This document shows, piece by piece, positions 22,524-31,686 of a stretch of 64,000 nt of DNA. The notes under the pieces are model-generated. The model did not search any database, was not told where the DNA came from, and saw nothing but the letters and a program-made list of their open reading frames with translations. The position numbers were made by a program, and so were the translations under genes. The DNA comes from Hymenobacter sp. HSC-4F20 (GTDB lineage Bacteria; Bacteroidota; Bacteroidia; Cytophagales; Hymenobacteraceae), in the NCBI RefSeq assembly GCF_019599275.1, contig NZ_JAHZTD010000001.1, forward strand, positions 806,001-870,000, read 5' to 3'. The number at the start of each line of letters is the position of its first letter. Position 1 is the first letter of the stretch.

Positions 22524-23444
22524 CTACTTAATTTCCTCGCGCCAGACGGCCACAAACGGTTCTGCCTCGCCCACGCGGTAGGCGCAGCGCATGATGTTGG
22601 TGTTGCTTTCAATGGCCACGTTGCCGTCTTTATCAATGGCAATGAAGCCTTTGTCGCCCTTCAAATCTTCGTCGCGCAGCTGCACGGCCTCGCGGCAGGC
22701 CTCGGGGGCGCTGAGGCCGCGGTACTTCACCAGAGCATACACTTCGTGGGCCAGGGCCCCGCGCATAATTACTTCGCCGTCGCCGGTGCAGGATACGGCG
22801 CAGGCCTCGTTGGCCGCGTAGGAGCCGCCCCCAATGATGGGACTGTCGCCGACGCGGCCTTTTAACTGCCCCTCGATGCCGCCGGTGCTGGTGGCCACGG
22901 CCAAGTTACCGTCCTGGTCAAGGGCTACGGCACCTACCGTATCGTGCTCCTGCGGCTGCTTTTCCTCATCCTGAATGATTTCCAGCCACTCCTCGCGGGC
23001 TTTTTCCGTCTCGAAGTAATGCACCGCTTCCATGGTCAGGCCGTGTTGCAGGGCAAATTCCACGGCTCCTTCGGCGGATATGTATACGTGCTGGCACTTT
23101 TCCATGACGGTGCGCGCCAGGCTGATAGGGTTCTTCACGTACTTGACGCTATTCACGGCCCCCGCCTTCAGGGTCCGACCATCCATAATGGAGGCGTCCA
23201 TCTCTACCTCGCCTTGCTTGTTGAGGCTGCTACCCCGGCCGGCGTTGAAATGCTCGTTGTCTTCGAGGCTGCGCACGGCGGCCTCTACTGCATCAAGGGC
23301 TGAGCCGCCCCGGTGCAGAATTTCCCAGCCGGCCTGCAAGGCCTCCTGCAGCCCTGCCCGGATGGCGGCTTCTAAATCGGGCGTCATCTTGGCGGGGTCC
23401 ATGGTTACGGCGCCGCCGTGGAGTACAATGGTGTAGGTTTTCAT
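22524..23444 (-). CDS. iaaA: Isoaspartyl peptidase / L-asparaginase (Ntn-hydrolase)
   Basis: This 306-residue protein is a plant-type asparaginase. It opens with YTIVLHGGA, has FNAGRGSSLNKQGEVEMDASIM in the alpha subunit, and the cleavage site HDTVGAVALD, where Thr169 becomes the nucleophile after self-cleavage into two chains; GGIEGQLKGRVGDSPIIGGG lies in the beta subunit. It hydrolyses isoaspartyl dipeptides and asparagine in the cytosol. The ATG at 23444 gives the conserved start; 30 open codons upstream run through a terminator and are not coding. No operon partner. Confidence 0.93.
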   Translation of the reverse strand: MKTYTIVLHGGAVTMDPAKMTPDLEAAIRAGLQEALQAGWEILHRGGSALDAVEAAVRSLEDNEHFNAGRGSSLNKQGEVEMDASIMDGRTLKAGAVNSVKYVKNPISLARTVMEKCQHVYISAEGAVEFALQHGLTMEAVHYFETEKAREEWLEIIQDEEKQPQEHDTVGAVALDQDGNLAVATSTGGIEGQLKGRVGDSPIIGGGSYAANEACAVSCTGDGEVIMRGALAHEVYALVKYRGLSAPEACREAVQLRDEDLKGDKGFIAIDKDGNVAIESNTNIMRCAYRVGEAEPFVAVWREEIK

Positions 23445-23481
23445 AGCGGGGAAGGGGTAGGGTGGTAGCGGTGGTACGCAC

Positions 23482-23514
23482 AAAAAAAGGCCCCGTTCAG
23501 GCTGACGGGGCTTT
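23482..23514 (-). terminator. Terminator-like hairpin upstream of the asparaginase gene
   Basis: On the minus strand a GCCCCGTCAGCCTGAACGGGGC hairpin is followed by seven T. It probably ends transcripts of the helicase gene, which reads toward it through a repeat at 23573-23735. Confidence 0.7.
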
Positions 23515-23572
23515 TCCGTGTTAGTACGGGGCACTGGGGAAAATACGGAGGAAGGTGGTGAAGTGGTGAGTT

Positions 23573-23735
23573 GTCATTGCGAGGAGGCACGACGAAGCAA
23601 TCGGTCCTCTACGTGTGCTAAGCCTTTTAAATTGATAAGCCCTTGACGTTAGCACAGTCGCCAAGGGCTTATCAATTCTTAAGGGGTACTGCTGCGAAAA
23701 GGACGGATTGCTTCGTCGTGCCTCCTCGCAATGAC
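23573..23735. repeat. Nested inverted repeat
   Basis: Outer arms of 30 bases (23573-23602 and 23706-23735) are exact reverse complements beginning GTCATTGCGAGGAGGCACG. Inside lies a second perfect inverted repeat with 15-base arms (23631-23645 and 23662-23676). The whole 163-base unit could fold as a long interrupted hairpin and looks like a non-autonomous dispersed element. Confidence 0.8.
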
Positions 23736-23774
23736 AGCTTACTATCTCACCATTTCACAAACTCACCACTTGAC

Positions 23775-25757
23775 TTACTGCAGCTCCCAGGCGGTGCGGT
23801 AGGCCCCGATGCTTTCCACGTAGTCGAGGAAGGCTTTGTAGAAGGGGTGGGAGCCCAGGGTGCTGGAGTCGCCGACAAGTAGGAGCTTGCGGCGGGCGCG
23901 GGTCATGCCCACGTTCATGCGGCGCACGTCGGAGAGAAAGCCAATGTCGCCTTGGGGGTTGCTGCGGGTGAGGCTGATGGCAATAATGTCGCGTTCCTGG
24001 CCCTGGAAGGCATCCACGGTGCCAATGCTGAGCATGCGGTGCTCCAGCAGGCCTGCCAGCTCATCGTTGTCTTCCACCGCGTCCTTGAGGTAGTTGATCT
24101 GGGCGCGGTAGGGCGCGATAACCCCGATGGTGAGCAGGTCCTCGGTGTGGTCGGCAGCGTCGTAGGGCTCCAGGAGTTGGGCCAGGCGCTTGAGCAGCAG
24201 GTCAGCTTCCTCGGGGTTGGCAATGGAGCGGCTCTCGTCGATGCCCAGCTCCTGGAAGCCGAAGCCGGCCGTATCCAGGAATTCCACGGCCATATCCGGG
24301 GCGAAGCGCAGGTCGTAGTCGGGCAGGTCGGCGTGGGCCACGCTAGGAGCGGCTTTCAGCCGGCCCTCGTAGAACTGCTCCGAGCTGAACTCCATGATCT
24401 GCTCGTGCATGCGGTACTGAATTTCCAGCATGCGGGCCGTTTCGGGCTGGCGGCGGATGCACTTTTCGAACAAGGTTTCCCGCAGGCCCTGGGCCGCGGC
24501 CTTCTCGCTTTTCACGGTGGGCGGCAGCTGCTGATGGTCGCCGGCCAGCACCACGCGGTTGGCCTTGGTAATCGGAATCCAGCAGCCCGGCTCCAGGGCC
24601 TGGGCGGCCTCGTCGATGAATACGGTTTCGTAGGTGAGGTGGCGGATGGCGCGGTTACTAGCCCCCACCAACGTGCACGTAATCACCTGCACCTGCTCCA
24701 GTAGATCCTCCGTAATGTAGCGCTCCAACTGGTCCGACTCCTGCAACAGCAAGTGGGCCTGCTCCTTAAGCTGGCGGCGCTCCTCGCGCTCCTCCCAGCC
24801 GAAATGACGCTTGAACTTGCCGGCCTGCTCGCGGTACTGCTCGGCGGTCTGGCGCATGCTTTTCAGCTCGGGGTAGCTCTTGTGCGCCATAATCTGCGCA
24901 TCCAGGGTGTGCTCCAGCAAGAGGTCCGATACCCGCGAAGGGTTGCCCATGCGAATGACGTTCACGCCGCGCTCGGCCAGCTTTTCGGTGAGCAAATCCA
25001 CGGCCGTGTTGCTAGGGGCGCACACCAGCACCCGTCGCTCCCGCCGGATGGTTTCCAGGATGGCCTGCACCAGGGTGGTGGTTTTGCCGGTGCCGGGCGG
25101 GCCGTGAATAATGGCTACATCCTGGGCCGCCAGCACGTGGCGCACGGCTGCCAACTGGCTTTCGTTCAGGGGCGAGGGGTAGTACAGGGTAGCTTCCGAC
25201 TCGGGCTTGTAGCGGGCGGGCTTGGCACCGAGCAGCACGTCGCGCAACTCCGCCAGGCGGCTTTCGTAGGCGCCCATCACTTTGCCCAGGGCGTACTCCA
25301 TCTCGCGGTAGCTCACCTCGTCAAAGGTCAGGTCCACGCCCAGCTTGCCATCCTCCACCCAATCGGGGAGGTCTTCCTTGGTAGTGGCCAGCAGGATTTT
25401 GTTGCGCTTGACGCTGGTAATCACACCTGAAAGGGTAGGGCGGTCGGTGGCGGCGCGGCCGGGAATATTTCCGAACAGGGCGGCATTCTTGCCCACCTGA
25501 AACAGGTGCAGCCCGCCGGCTCCGGCCGGGCGCTCCAGCTCAATGACTAGCTTGCCACCGAAGCCAATGTCCTCGGAGGTAATCTTAACGGGGTACCAGG
25601 TCAGGCCCCGCTTCTGGCGCTCGGCAATGGTGGCCTGGGCGCTTTTGATTTTGAATTGCTCCAGGTCCTCCTGCTGCTCGAGCTTCATGAGGGCCTGCAC
25701 CTTGCGCAGCTCTTTTTCCAGCGCGTAAGGGTCAGTATAGGTAGGTTGTTCAGCCAA
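23775..25757 (-). CDS. IGHMBP2/UPF1-like superfamily 1B DNA/RNA helicase
   Basis: This protein (660 residues from the proposed start) has a beta-barrel and stalk N-terminal part, then the SF1 helicase core: Walker A HGPPGTGKTTTLV, motif Ia, CAPSNTAVDLL, motif II VFIDEAAQALEP, motif III AGDHQQLPPT, motif V TVDAFQGQERDI and motif VI GMTRARRKL. This matches the IGHMBP2/Dna2-type 5'-3' helicases common in Bacteroidota. The frame is open up to 25871, but the first 38 codons look non-coding, and a TTG at 25757 begins the family-like segment. The start is uncertain. It follows a SUKH-like gene in the same direction. Confidence 0.88.
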   Translation of the reverse strand: MAEQPTYTDPYALEKELRKVQALMKLEQQEDLEQFKIKSAQATIAERQKRGLTWYPVKITSEDIGFGGKLVIELERPAGAGGLHLFQVGKNAALFGNIPGRAATDRPTLSGVITSVKRNKILLATTKEDLPDWVEDGKLGVDLTFDEVSYREMEYALGKVMGAYESRLAELRDVLLGAKPARYKPESEATLYYPSPLNESQLAAVRHVLAAQDVAIIHGPPGTGKTTTLVQAILETIRRERRVLVCAPSNTAVDLLTEKLAERGVNVIRMGNPSRVSDLLLEHTLDAQIMAHKSYPELKSMRQTAEQYREQAGKFKRHFGWEEREERRQLKEQAHLLLQESDQLERYITEDLLEQVQVITCTLVGASNRAIRHLTYETVFIDEAAQALEPGCWIPITKANRVVLAGDHQQLPPTVKSEKAAAQGLRETLFEKCIRRQPETARMLEIQYRMHEQIMEFSSEQFYEGRLKAAPSVAHADLPDYDLRFAPDMAVEFLDTAGFGFQELGIDESRSIANPEEADLLLKRLAQLLEPYDAADHTEDLLTIGVIAPYRAQINYLKDAVEDNDELAGLLEHRMLSIGTVDAFQGQERDIIAISLTRSNPQGDIGFLSDVRRMNVGMTRARRKLLLVGDSSTLGSHPFYKAFLDYVESIGAYRTAWELQ

Positions 25758-25876
25758 CAGATTTGGGTATTTGGGATTCGTTGATAACAACGAAAACAGC
25801 AATAAGGTGGCCGAAGGTCGGGGAGATTTTTGGAAGTAGGGGCAGATAGAAGGTAGGCTTCTACAGCACACAGGAC

Positions 25877-26539
25877 TTAATCAAGGAATTTTCTGTACCA
25901 ATTAAAGAACTCATCCTCCGATGCATCATCGTCCATTTTAGCCGGATGTTTTATAATTTCTAGTGCGTTCTGAGGAATGCTAACATTGAAGGTGCTTTTT
26001 ACCCATTCCTGAAATGCTGTGTTGGGCGCGACTCTGAACTCGTCATTCAGTGTATTAGGAGGGTAGGCAAACTCTTCGGGCCAGCAAATTTCATCGTAGC
26101 CAATAGCAAGTAGTCGAAGAAAGTCGACGGCGTCTTCCGTTAGAACACACGTCAACGTGGAGCCAGAGCCAGACCCCAAGTGAACAATTTTTGTCTGGCC
26201 GCTATCTGTTAGCCACAAGGCACACTCAGACCCGTCGCTACCTGTTTGACCAAAGACGCATAGCCGGCGGTTTATTTCCTCGATTTCTTTCCCAAACCAA
26301 TACTTCAGGTTGACGTTGCCCGAGGCGACAAACTCAATGTTGGTTCCTCCTTCTCTAGCACTATCCGTCCAACTATCCTGCATTGCCTGTTCCGGATACA
26401 GAAAGCCGTAGGTGGCATTTTCAGTTATCTTATAAAGCTGCTTGTCAATAATCCATTCATATAACTGAGCAAGAGCTAGCGGAACGTGCATCCCATCAGG
26501 TAGTACGGCTTTCAGCTCTTGAATCAGCTGGTTTTGCAT
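25877..26539 (-). CDS. SUKH-like (SMI1/KNR4) protein, possible orphan immunity protein
   Basis: The 220-residue protein has the features of SUKH superfamily proteins in its last half: an AVDFLRLLAIGYDEI segment, WPEEFAYPP, then FQEWVKSTFNVSIPQNALEII. SUKH proteins are widespread antidotes of polymorphic toxins. No toxin gene is next to it, so it may be an orphan antidote or have another binding role. Its base composition is less GC-rich than its neighbours. No signal peptide is present, so it should act in the cytoplasm. Confidence 0.65.
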   Translation of the reverse strand: MQNQLIQELKAVLPDGMHVPLALAQLYEWIIDKQLYKITENATYGFLYPEQAMQDSWTDSAREGGTNIEFVASGNVNLKYWFGKEIEEINRRLCVFGQTGSDGSECALWLTDSGQTKIVHLGSGSGSTLTCVLTEDAVDFLRLLAIGYDEICWPEEFAYPPNTLNDEFRVAPNTAFQEWVKSTFNVSIPQNALEIIKHPAKMDDDASEDEFFNWYRKFLD

Positions 26540-26736
26540 GGGGCTGAAGTAATAACAGTGTGTATTGAAACCATGTTGGGCAGAGTATGCTATTAGTTCC
26601 TAGCTCTGCCTCGCGCAAAGCTTGTAGAGTAAACTACTATTCCACTGCACGAAAATTTTACAAGTAATGCGGCTTTGTAGCTGTCCCTAAAGCTAAAACA
26701 TAAGCCTCACTTCTTGCATCAATTGCCGCTCATTTA

Positions 26737-26777
26737 CCACACAAAAGCCCGGCAATTCGGGCCGGGCTTTTGTGTGG
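26737..26777. terminator. Strong terminator after the QorB-like reductase gene
   Basis: 17-base perfect arms (26737-26753 and 26761-26777) around a 7-base loop, containing AAAAGCCCGG and its complement, lie just downstream of the reductase stop at 26789 on the minus strand. Confidence 0.88.
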
Positions 26778-26788
26778 TGAAACTCACC

Positions 26789-27649
26789 TTACAGCTTGAA
26801 AATTTCCTTTACTCCCTCTTTCAGCGGGGTAGGCGGGCGGCCCAGCCAGTCGGCCAGTTCGGTGGTGACGGTGGATTCCTGGCCGTTTTTGATGTCGGTG
26901 AGGAAGCCGGTGATGCGCTCTACGGCTACCTCAGGCAGACCCTGGGCACGTAGGCGGGCCATAAACTCTTGCTCTTCAATGGGCGTGTACTCCACGGGCC
27001 GGCCGGACAGCTCGCTCAGGGCCTGGGCTACGTCGGTGAAGGAATAGGTAGCGGCGCCGGTGAAGGTGAAGATGCGGTTCTGGCAGGCATCATCGGCGAG
27101 GACGTTGGCAATGGCCTCGCCCATGTCGCGGCGCAGGGCAAAAGATACGCGGCCCTGGCCGGCCGGGAGCTGAATGCTCTTGTCAAACACCTGCGGGCCA
27201 ACGAACTGCGGCAGCGTATCCATGTACAGGATGTTGCGAAACAGCAGGTAGGAGAGGCCGCTGGCCCGGATGTAGTCTTCCGTCTGGAAGTGGCGCACCA
27301 TAAGTTGGTTGGTGAGGGTAGCGGGGTCCTGGAGGGCACGGCTGGTATAAGCCAGGCATCCTACGCCAGCCTTTTTGGCGGCATCTATCACATTGTAGTG
27401 CTGCTGCAGGCCGTCTTCGTCGCCCCCGCCCGATACCAGCAGCACTTTGCTGATGCCCTGCATGGCTTGCTCCAGGGAGGCTGAGTCGCGGTAGTCGCCT
27501 ACCCGGATGGTGACGCCTTGAGCCTGCAGGTGGGCGGCTTTGGCTTCGTCGCGCACCAGGGCGGCGAGCTGGTGGGCGGGGAGCTTACGCAGGAGCTGCT
27601 CCAGAACAACGGAGCCGATGTGGCCGGTAGCGCCGGTTATCAGAATCAT
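26789..27649 (-). CDS. NAD(P)H-binding NmrA/QorB-like quinone oxidoreductase
   Basis: The 286-residue protein is an atypical short-chain dehydrogenase: N-terminal dinucleotide motif MILITGATGHIGSVVLEQLL, the RDEAKAAHLQAQGVTIRVGDYRD stretch, YTSRA in the place of the Tyr of the active site, and FRNILYMDTLP. This is the layout of QorB-type NAD(P)H:quinone oxidoreductases and NmrA-like sensors. The ATG at 27649 begins the Rossmann strand; 11 upstream codons are not needed. It is the only gene between its terminator and a 440-base non-coding region that holds a hairpin repeat. Confidence 0.85.
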   Translation of the reverse strand: MILITGATGHIGSVVLEQLLRKLPAHQLAALVRDEAKAAHLQAQGVTIRVGDYRDSASLEQAMQGISKVLLVSGGGDEDGLQQHYNVIDAAKKAGVGCLAYTSRALQDPATLTNQLMVRHFQTEDYIRASGLSYLLFRNILYMDTLPQFVGPQVFDKSIQLPAGQGRVSFALRRDMGEAIANVLADDACQNRIFTFTGAATYSFTDVAQALSELSGRPVEYTPIEEQEFMARLRAQGLPEVAVERITGFLTDIKNGQESTVTTELADWLGRPPTPLKEGVKEIFKL

Positions 27650-27876
27650 AGGAAATGGAAATGAGTGACGGATACACTGCAAAGGTGCTCCGTGAGGCCG
27701 CCGCCGGGAAGGGCAAAAGGGCGGGAAGGTTATGCGAAATGGCGGAAAGCGCAGGCGCCCCTGAAGTATTGGACGCTTTATCTAGGACTAGAAGGCTAGT
27801 TCCTTCAAGCGGCCTAGGTTTAAGGGGAAGTTTAACACAATGGCATCAGAGCAACTACAGTATCACAACTAGCCAT

Positions 27877-27974
27877 AACGTCATGTCGAGCTGGTCGAGA
27901 CATCTCGCGTGCTGACGTTGTAGTGCTAACTCAACGATTCGAGCGAGATTCCTCGACAAGCTCGACATGACGTT
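27877..27974. repeat. Inverted repeat, GTCATGTCGAGC family
   Basis: Arms near 27877-27900 and 27951-27974 share AACGTCATGTCGAG and its complement; the inner parts have diverged. It lies in a 440-base region (27650-28089) without genes and belongs to the same family as the elements at 51475 and 55069. Confidence 0.75.
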
Positions 27975-28089
27975 CTTTTGTAGTTATTCTACTCTATCAG
28001 CCCCCCTAACCCCACGCCGCTTGATGCGCGGAATCATCTGAGGAAGGGAACTAGCTTACTAGCTTTAGTTTGCAGCTTGCTACCGCTAC

Positions 28090-28959
28090 TCAGCTGGCCT
28101 GCTTATAGGCCGTGGGGGAGAGGCCCAGGCTGTTGCGGAAAAACCGGCTAAAGGCCGACTGGTCGGTGAAGTGCAGCAGGTCGGCGACCTGGGCTACGGT
28201 GAGCTGCTGGTTTTGCAGCAGGGCTTTGGCTTCCAGCATCACGGCTTCCTCAATCCACTCGCCGGCAGTTTTGCCGGTGGTCTGCTTTACCGTTTCGGTG
28301 AGGTGCTTGGGCGTGATGCACAGATGGTCGGCGTAGAATTTTACGCTGCGCTCGGAGGTGCTGTGTGCGTTTACCAAGTACTTGAACTCGGCCGTGAGCA
28401 GCTGGCTGCGGGTTTGGGTGGCCTGGAGCGCCGCCTGCTGCTGGTCGTAGAGGCCCACTACCTCGAAGAGCAAGCTGTTAATCAGGCTTTTGATGACCTG
28501 GTTGCGGTAGGGAGCCGGGGCCTGAAACTTCTGCTGCAACAGCCGCAACGATGCCGTGATGCTAGCCGCCTCCGCGTCTGCAAGCGGTAGCACATGACGG
28601 GTGGCATTCTCCAGAAACTGAAAATGATCAACGGGAATGTGGTTGCGGGTGGTGATAAACTCCGGGGTAAAGAAAACCGACAGGCTGTCGTGGTCAGCGG
28701 AAAAAGACGTCCATTCCTTGATGATGTGGGGCGTAATGAGCATCAGGCTGCCGGGCTCAATGGCGTAGGTTTCCAGGTTGGCTTTCAACTCCGCCGTGCC
28801 GCGCAGGCAGATGCCAATCTTGTAGTAGTTGCCCCGGTACGGCACCCCGAGGGGCGGACCGCCGGTGTGCGTGTGCTCGTCGAGGAAAAACACGTCTGCC
28901 GCCTCGTCGTCGGGGCGGGCGAAGTACTGCAGCCGGTAGGTCGGAATCAGAGTGCTCAT
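28090..28959 (-). CDS. AraC-family transcriptional regulator
   Basis: The 289-residue protein has an N-terminal cupin-like sensing region (GVPYRGNYYKIGICLRGTAEL, then TPHIIKEW) and a C-terminal AraC double helix-turn-helix: SVKFYADHLCITPKHLTETVKQTTGKTAGEW and LTVAQVADLLHFTDQSAFSRFFRNSLGLSP, ending in TAYKQAS. It is divergent from an aldo/keto reductase gene with 166 bases between starts, so it is the obvious candidate to regulate it, though the inducer is unknown. The ATG at 28959 is preferred to the first in frame, as upstream residues are Pro-rich and non-conserved. Confidence 0.88.
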   Translation of the reverse strand: MSTLIPTYRLQYFARPDDEAADVFFLDEHTHTGGPPLGVPYRGNYYKIGICLRGTAELKANLETYAIEPGSLMLITPHIIKEWTSFSADHDSLSVFFTPEFITTRNHIPVDHFQFLENATRHVLPLADAEAASITASLRLLQQKFQAPAPYRNQVIKSLINSLLFEVVGLYDQQQAALQATQTRSQLLTAEFKYLVNAHSTSERSVKFYADHLCITPKHLTETVKQTTGKTAGEWIEEAVMLEAKALLQNQQLTVAQVADLLHFTDQSAFSRFFRNSLGLSPTAYKQAS

Positions 28960-29125
28960 CGGGCGGTTGGGGCAGAGGGAGGGGGTAGGGCCTGGCGCGG
29001 GCCGGGTTGGCGGGCAAAAGGTCGGGAAAAGTAGGCTGGCCGGCGCAAAAACTCCGGGCACCGTACGAAGTATTTCCGGCTTCCTGCGTACTTGCCGCCC
29101 TAACGGTATCTACCTTTTCCTACCC

Positions 29126-30118
29126 ATGCCCTACCAGCCAAACCCTACCCGCTATTCCTCCATGCAATACCGCCGCTGCGGCCGCAGTGGCCTGAAGCTG
29201 CCGGCCGTGTCGCTGGGGCTCTGGCACAACTTCGGCGACGTGGACGTGCTCCAGAACTTCCGCGCTACCCTGCACCGTGCCTTCGACAGCGGCGTGACCC
29301 ACTTCGACCTGGCTAACAACTACGGTCCGCCTCCCGGCTCGGCGGAAACCAATTTCGGCCGCATTCTGAAAGAGGATTTCCGCGGCTACCGCGACGAACT
29401 CATCATCTCCACCAAGGCCGGTTACCACATGTGGGAAGGGCCCTACGGCGAGTGGGGCTCCCGCAAATACCTTATTTCCAGCCTCGACCAGAGTCTCAAA
29501 CGGATGAAGCTGGAGTACGTGGACATCTTCTATTCTCACCGACCCGACCCCGACACGCCCCTGGAAGAAACCATGGGCGCCCTCGACCAGGTAGTGCGCC
29601 AGGGCAAGGCCCTGTACGTGGGCATCAGCAACTACCAGCCCCAGGAGGCCGCCGAGGCCATGCGGATTCTGCGCGAGCTGGGCACGCCCTGCCTGATTCA
29701 CCAGCCCAAGTACTCGATGTTTGAGCGGTGGGTGGAAGACGGTTTGCTGGACTTGCTGGGTGAGGAAGGGGTAGGGTGCATCCCGTTTTCGCCCCTGGCC
29801 CAGGGCCTGCTCACGGACAAGTACCTGCACGGCATTCCCGAAGATTCGCGCGTGGCCAAGGGGGTAGGCTTCCTCACCGAAAATCAGCTCACGCCCGAGC
29901 GCCTTAATCAAGTACAGCAGCTCAACTCCCTGGCCCAGGAGCGCGGCCAGAGCTTGGCCCAAATGGCCCTGAGCTGGATTCTGCGCGACGAGCGGGTGAC
30001 GTCCGTACTCATCGGCGCCAGCAAACCCGACCAGCTCTCCGACTCCCTGCGCTGCCTGGATAACCTGCAGTTCAGCGCGGAAGAGCTGGCGCGAATTGAG
30101 GATGTTTTGAAGAAGTAG
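29126..30118 (+). CDS. Aldo/keto reductase, YghZ (L-glyceraldehyde 3-phosphate reductase)-like
   Basis: The 330-residue protein is an AKR14-type reductase: SGLKLPAVSLGLWHNFG near the start, FDLANNYGPPPGSAE (catalytic Asp and Tyr), then TKAGYHMWEGPYGEWGSRKYL, where Lys is the third catalytic residue, and C-terminal SVLIGASKPDQL for NADPH binding. YghZ detoxifies aldehydes such as L-glyceraldehyde 3-phosphate and methylglyoxal. The start at 29126 begins a family-like N terminus; the earlier frame runs into the divergent regulator's promoter. Regulation by the adjacent AraC protein is inferred. Confidence 0.9.
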   Translation: MPYQPNPTRYSSMQYRRCGRSGLKLPAVSLGLWHNFGDVDVLQNFRATLHRAFDSGVTHFDLANNYGPPPGSAETNFGRILKEDFRGYRDELIISTKAGYHMWEGPYGEWGSRKYLISSLDQSLKRMKLEYVDIFYSHRPDPDTPLEETMGALDQVVRQGKALYVGISNYQPQEAAEAMRILRELGTPCLIHQPKYSMFERWVEDGLLDLLGEEGVGCIPFSPLAQGLLTDKYLHGIPEDSRVAKGVGFLTENQLTPERLNQVQQLNSLAQERGQSLAQMALSWILRDERVTSVLIGASKPDQLSDSLRCLDNLQFSAEELARIEDVLKK

Positions 30119-30152
30119 GTAGTCGGGATTTTGTCTGGTAGCTAGAACCCAT

Positions 30153-30257
30153 GTGTCACGCTGAGCATGTGGCGCATAAGGGGGCACGGCCGAAGGTGAA
30201 GCATCTCTACCACTTCGTTGAGCAAGCCTCAGGAACTTGCCAGTTGTAGAGATGCTG
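30153..30257. repeat. Degraded inverted repeat, GTCATnCTGAGC family
   Basis: GAAGCATCTCTAC (30198-30210) and its near complement (30245-30257) form the conserved arms; a TGTCACGCTGAGCATG copy lies at 30153. Other copies of this family are at 47084, 57844 and 58444. It sits between two converging genes. Confidence 0.6.
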
Positions 30258-30309
30258 CAGCAAGCTCAACAGGATAGAGATAGTACTATTTCACTGGTGT
30301 AGCCGGGCT

Positions 30310-31086
30310 TTACTCTCCAAGCAGCCCCGTTTCATCCTTGAGCGCCACGCCGGACAACTGCCGCCGCAGGGACTCCTGTAGCAACTGAAACAGCTTATCG
30401 GCAGCTGCGGGGTAGCACAGGCCTTCGGGCCGGATGTTAGAAACGCAGTTGCGGGCTTCGTCGGTGAGACCGGGGCGGGGGGCGTAGGTGAAGTAGGCGC
30501 CCAGGCTGTCGGGGGCGCTGAGGCCGGGCCGCTCGCCAATAAGGATAAGCACCAACTGAGCACGCAGCAGCGCCCCGATTTCGTCGCTGAGGGCTACCCG
30601 CGCCTGTTCGGCCAAAACAAGCGGAGCAAGTTGAACGCCAGCCTGCTGCAGTTTCGGGAGCAGAAGCTGCAGCAGAGGCAGGCCGTGGCGGTTCAGAGCC
30701 TCCGCCGACAGCCCATCGGCCAGGATAACGGCGACAGCTGCCGCCGCCGGGGCCGCTGCCAGCAGCGTGCGGCGGGCATCCTCGTGTAAGTGGCGCCCCA
30801 GGTCCGGACGCTGCAGATAGTGCTGGCGGCTCCCGGCCTGGCTGCGCACGTGGCACACAGGCAACTGAAACGTCTGTAGTTCGGTTAGCAGCCGCTCCTT
30901 TTCCAGCTCCGAGTACACGGCGTCGCGGGCGTGGGCGTGCGCCTGCCGAAACGCCAGCGCCTCGCGCAGCGGTACGCTCGTACCGGTACGGCCGAGGGCA
31001 ATGCGGGCGGCGGTAAAGGCTCGTAAGCCTGCCCAGGGGTCGGCGGGCGGAGCGGGGGTAGGGACGGTAGGGAGGCGGTCGGGCAT
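30310..31086 (-). CDS. eutC: Ethanolamine ammonia-lyase small subunit EutC
   Basis: The 258-residue protein matches EutC, with ARIALGRTGTSVPLREALAFRQAHAHARDAV in the family N-terminal region, ILADGLSAEALNRHG, and the C-terminal LILIGERPGLSAPDSLGAYFTY and ARNCVSNIRPEGLCYPAA segments. With EutB it forms the adenosylcobalamin-dependent enzyme that splits ethanolamine to acetaldehyde and ammonia. It is the last gene of the leftward operon eat-eutB-DUF1810-eutC. No microcompartment genes are present in view. Confidence 0.93.
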   Translation of the reverse strand: MPDRLPTVPTPAPPADPWAGLRAFTAARIALGRTGTSVPLREALAFRQAHAHARDAVYSELEKERLLTELQTFQLPVCHVRSQAGSRQHYLQRPDLGRHLHEDARRTLLAAAPAAAAVAVILADGLSAEALNRHGLPLLQLLLPKLQQAGVQLAPLVLAEQARVALSDEIGALLRAQLVLILIGERPGLSAPDSLGAYFTYAPRPGLTDEARNCVSNIRPEGLCYPAAADKLFQLLQESLRRQLSGVALKDETGLLGE

Positions 31087-31150
31087 GGGAGGGGCACGCT
31101 ACTACGTGAGAGGAAAGCCGCAAGGGCATACCTGGAGTCAGCAAGGCCGC

Positions 31151-31588
31151 TCAGTTTGTGCCTGGCGACAGAAGGAGCTGCAGGGTTTTGCCGTCCGGGT
31201 CTCCGTGGAAAAACTTGTCCAGCACGTGCTCAAAGACGGGGTCGGCGTTGGGCACGCAGGAAAACAACGTCATGGAGGATTTCAGCTTCACGTCGTCGGG
31301 GCTGCCGAAGATGGCGGTGGCGTTGGTGCCGGGCAGGGCTAGCAGAGCCTGGGATATTTCTACCAAACGAGGCCCAAGAACGGGGTGCTGTAGGTATTCT
31401 TCCGCCTCCTGACGGTCTTTGATGCCGTAAAACCGGGAAGTTTCGCTGAAGCCCAGCCCCTGGATCTGCGGGAAGATGTACCACATCCAATGGCTGGTTT
31501 TCCTTCCGCGTTTGATTTCGGCTAGTGCCGCAGGGTAGGCCGTTTTCTGGGCGTCGAGGAATCGTTGTAACGTGTTTGGTCTGGTCAT
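31151..31588 (-). CDS. DUF1810-family protein inserted between eutB and eutC
   Basis: The 145-residue protein belongs to DUF1810: the start LQRFLDAQKTAYPAALAEIKRGRKTSHWMWYIFPQ holds the family's hallmark S-H-W-M-W-x-I-F-P-Q, and GPRLVEIS and a late KSSMTLF follow. The function of this family is unknown. It is placed within an ethanolamine operon in the same direction, with 99 and 65 bases to its neighbours, so it is co-transcribed at least in part. Whether it has a role in the pathway cannot be said. Confidence 0.88.
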   Translation of the reverse strand: MTRPNTLQRFLDAQKTAYPAALAEIKRGRKTSHWMWYIFPQIQGLGFSETSRFYGIKDRQEAEEYLQHPVLGPRLVEISQALLALPGTNATAIFGSPDDVKLKSSMTLFSCVPNADPVFEHVLDKFFHGDPDGKTLQLLLSPGTN

Positions 31589-31686
31589 GGATCGGCGGGT
31601 TTTTCAGCGGAGGAATTCACCAACCGCTTTACGGAAAAGGGGGCGGGAAAGCTGTTTTCCGGGCTCTGCTTCGTGAGGCCACCGGC

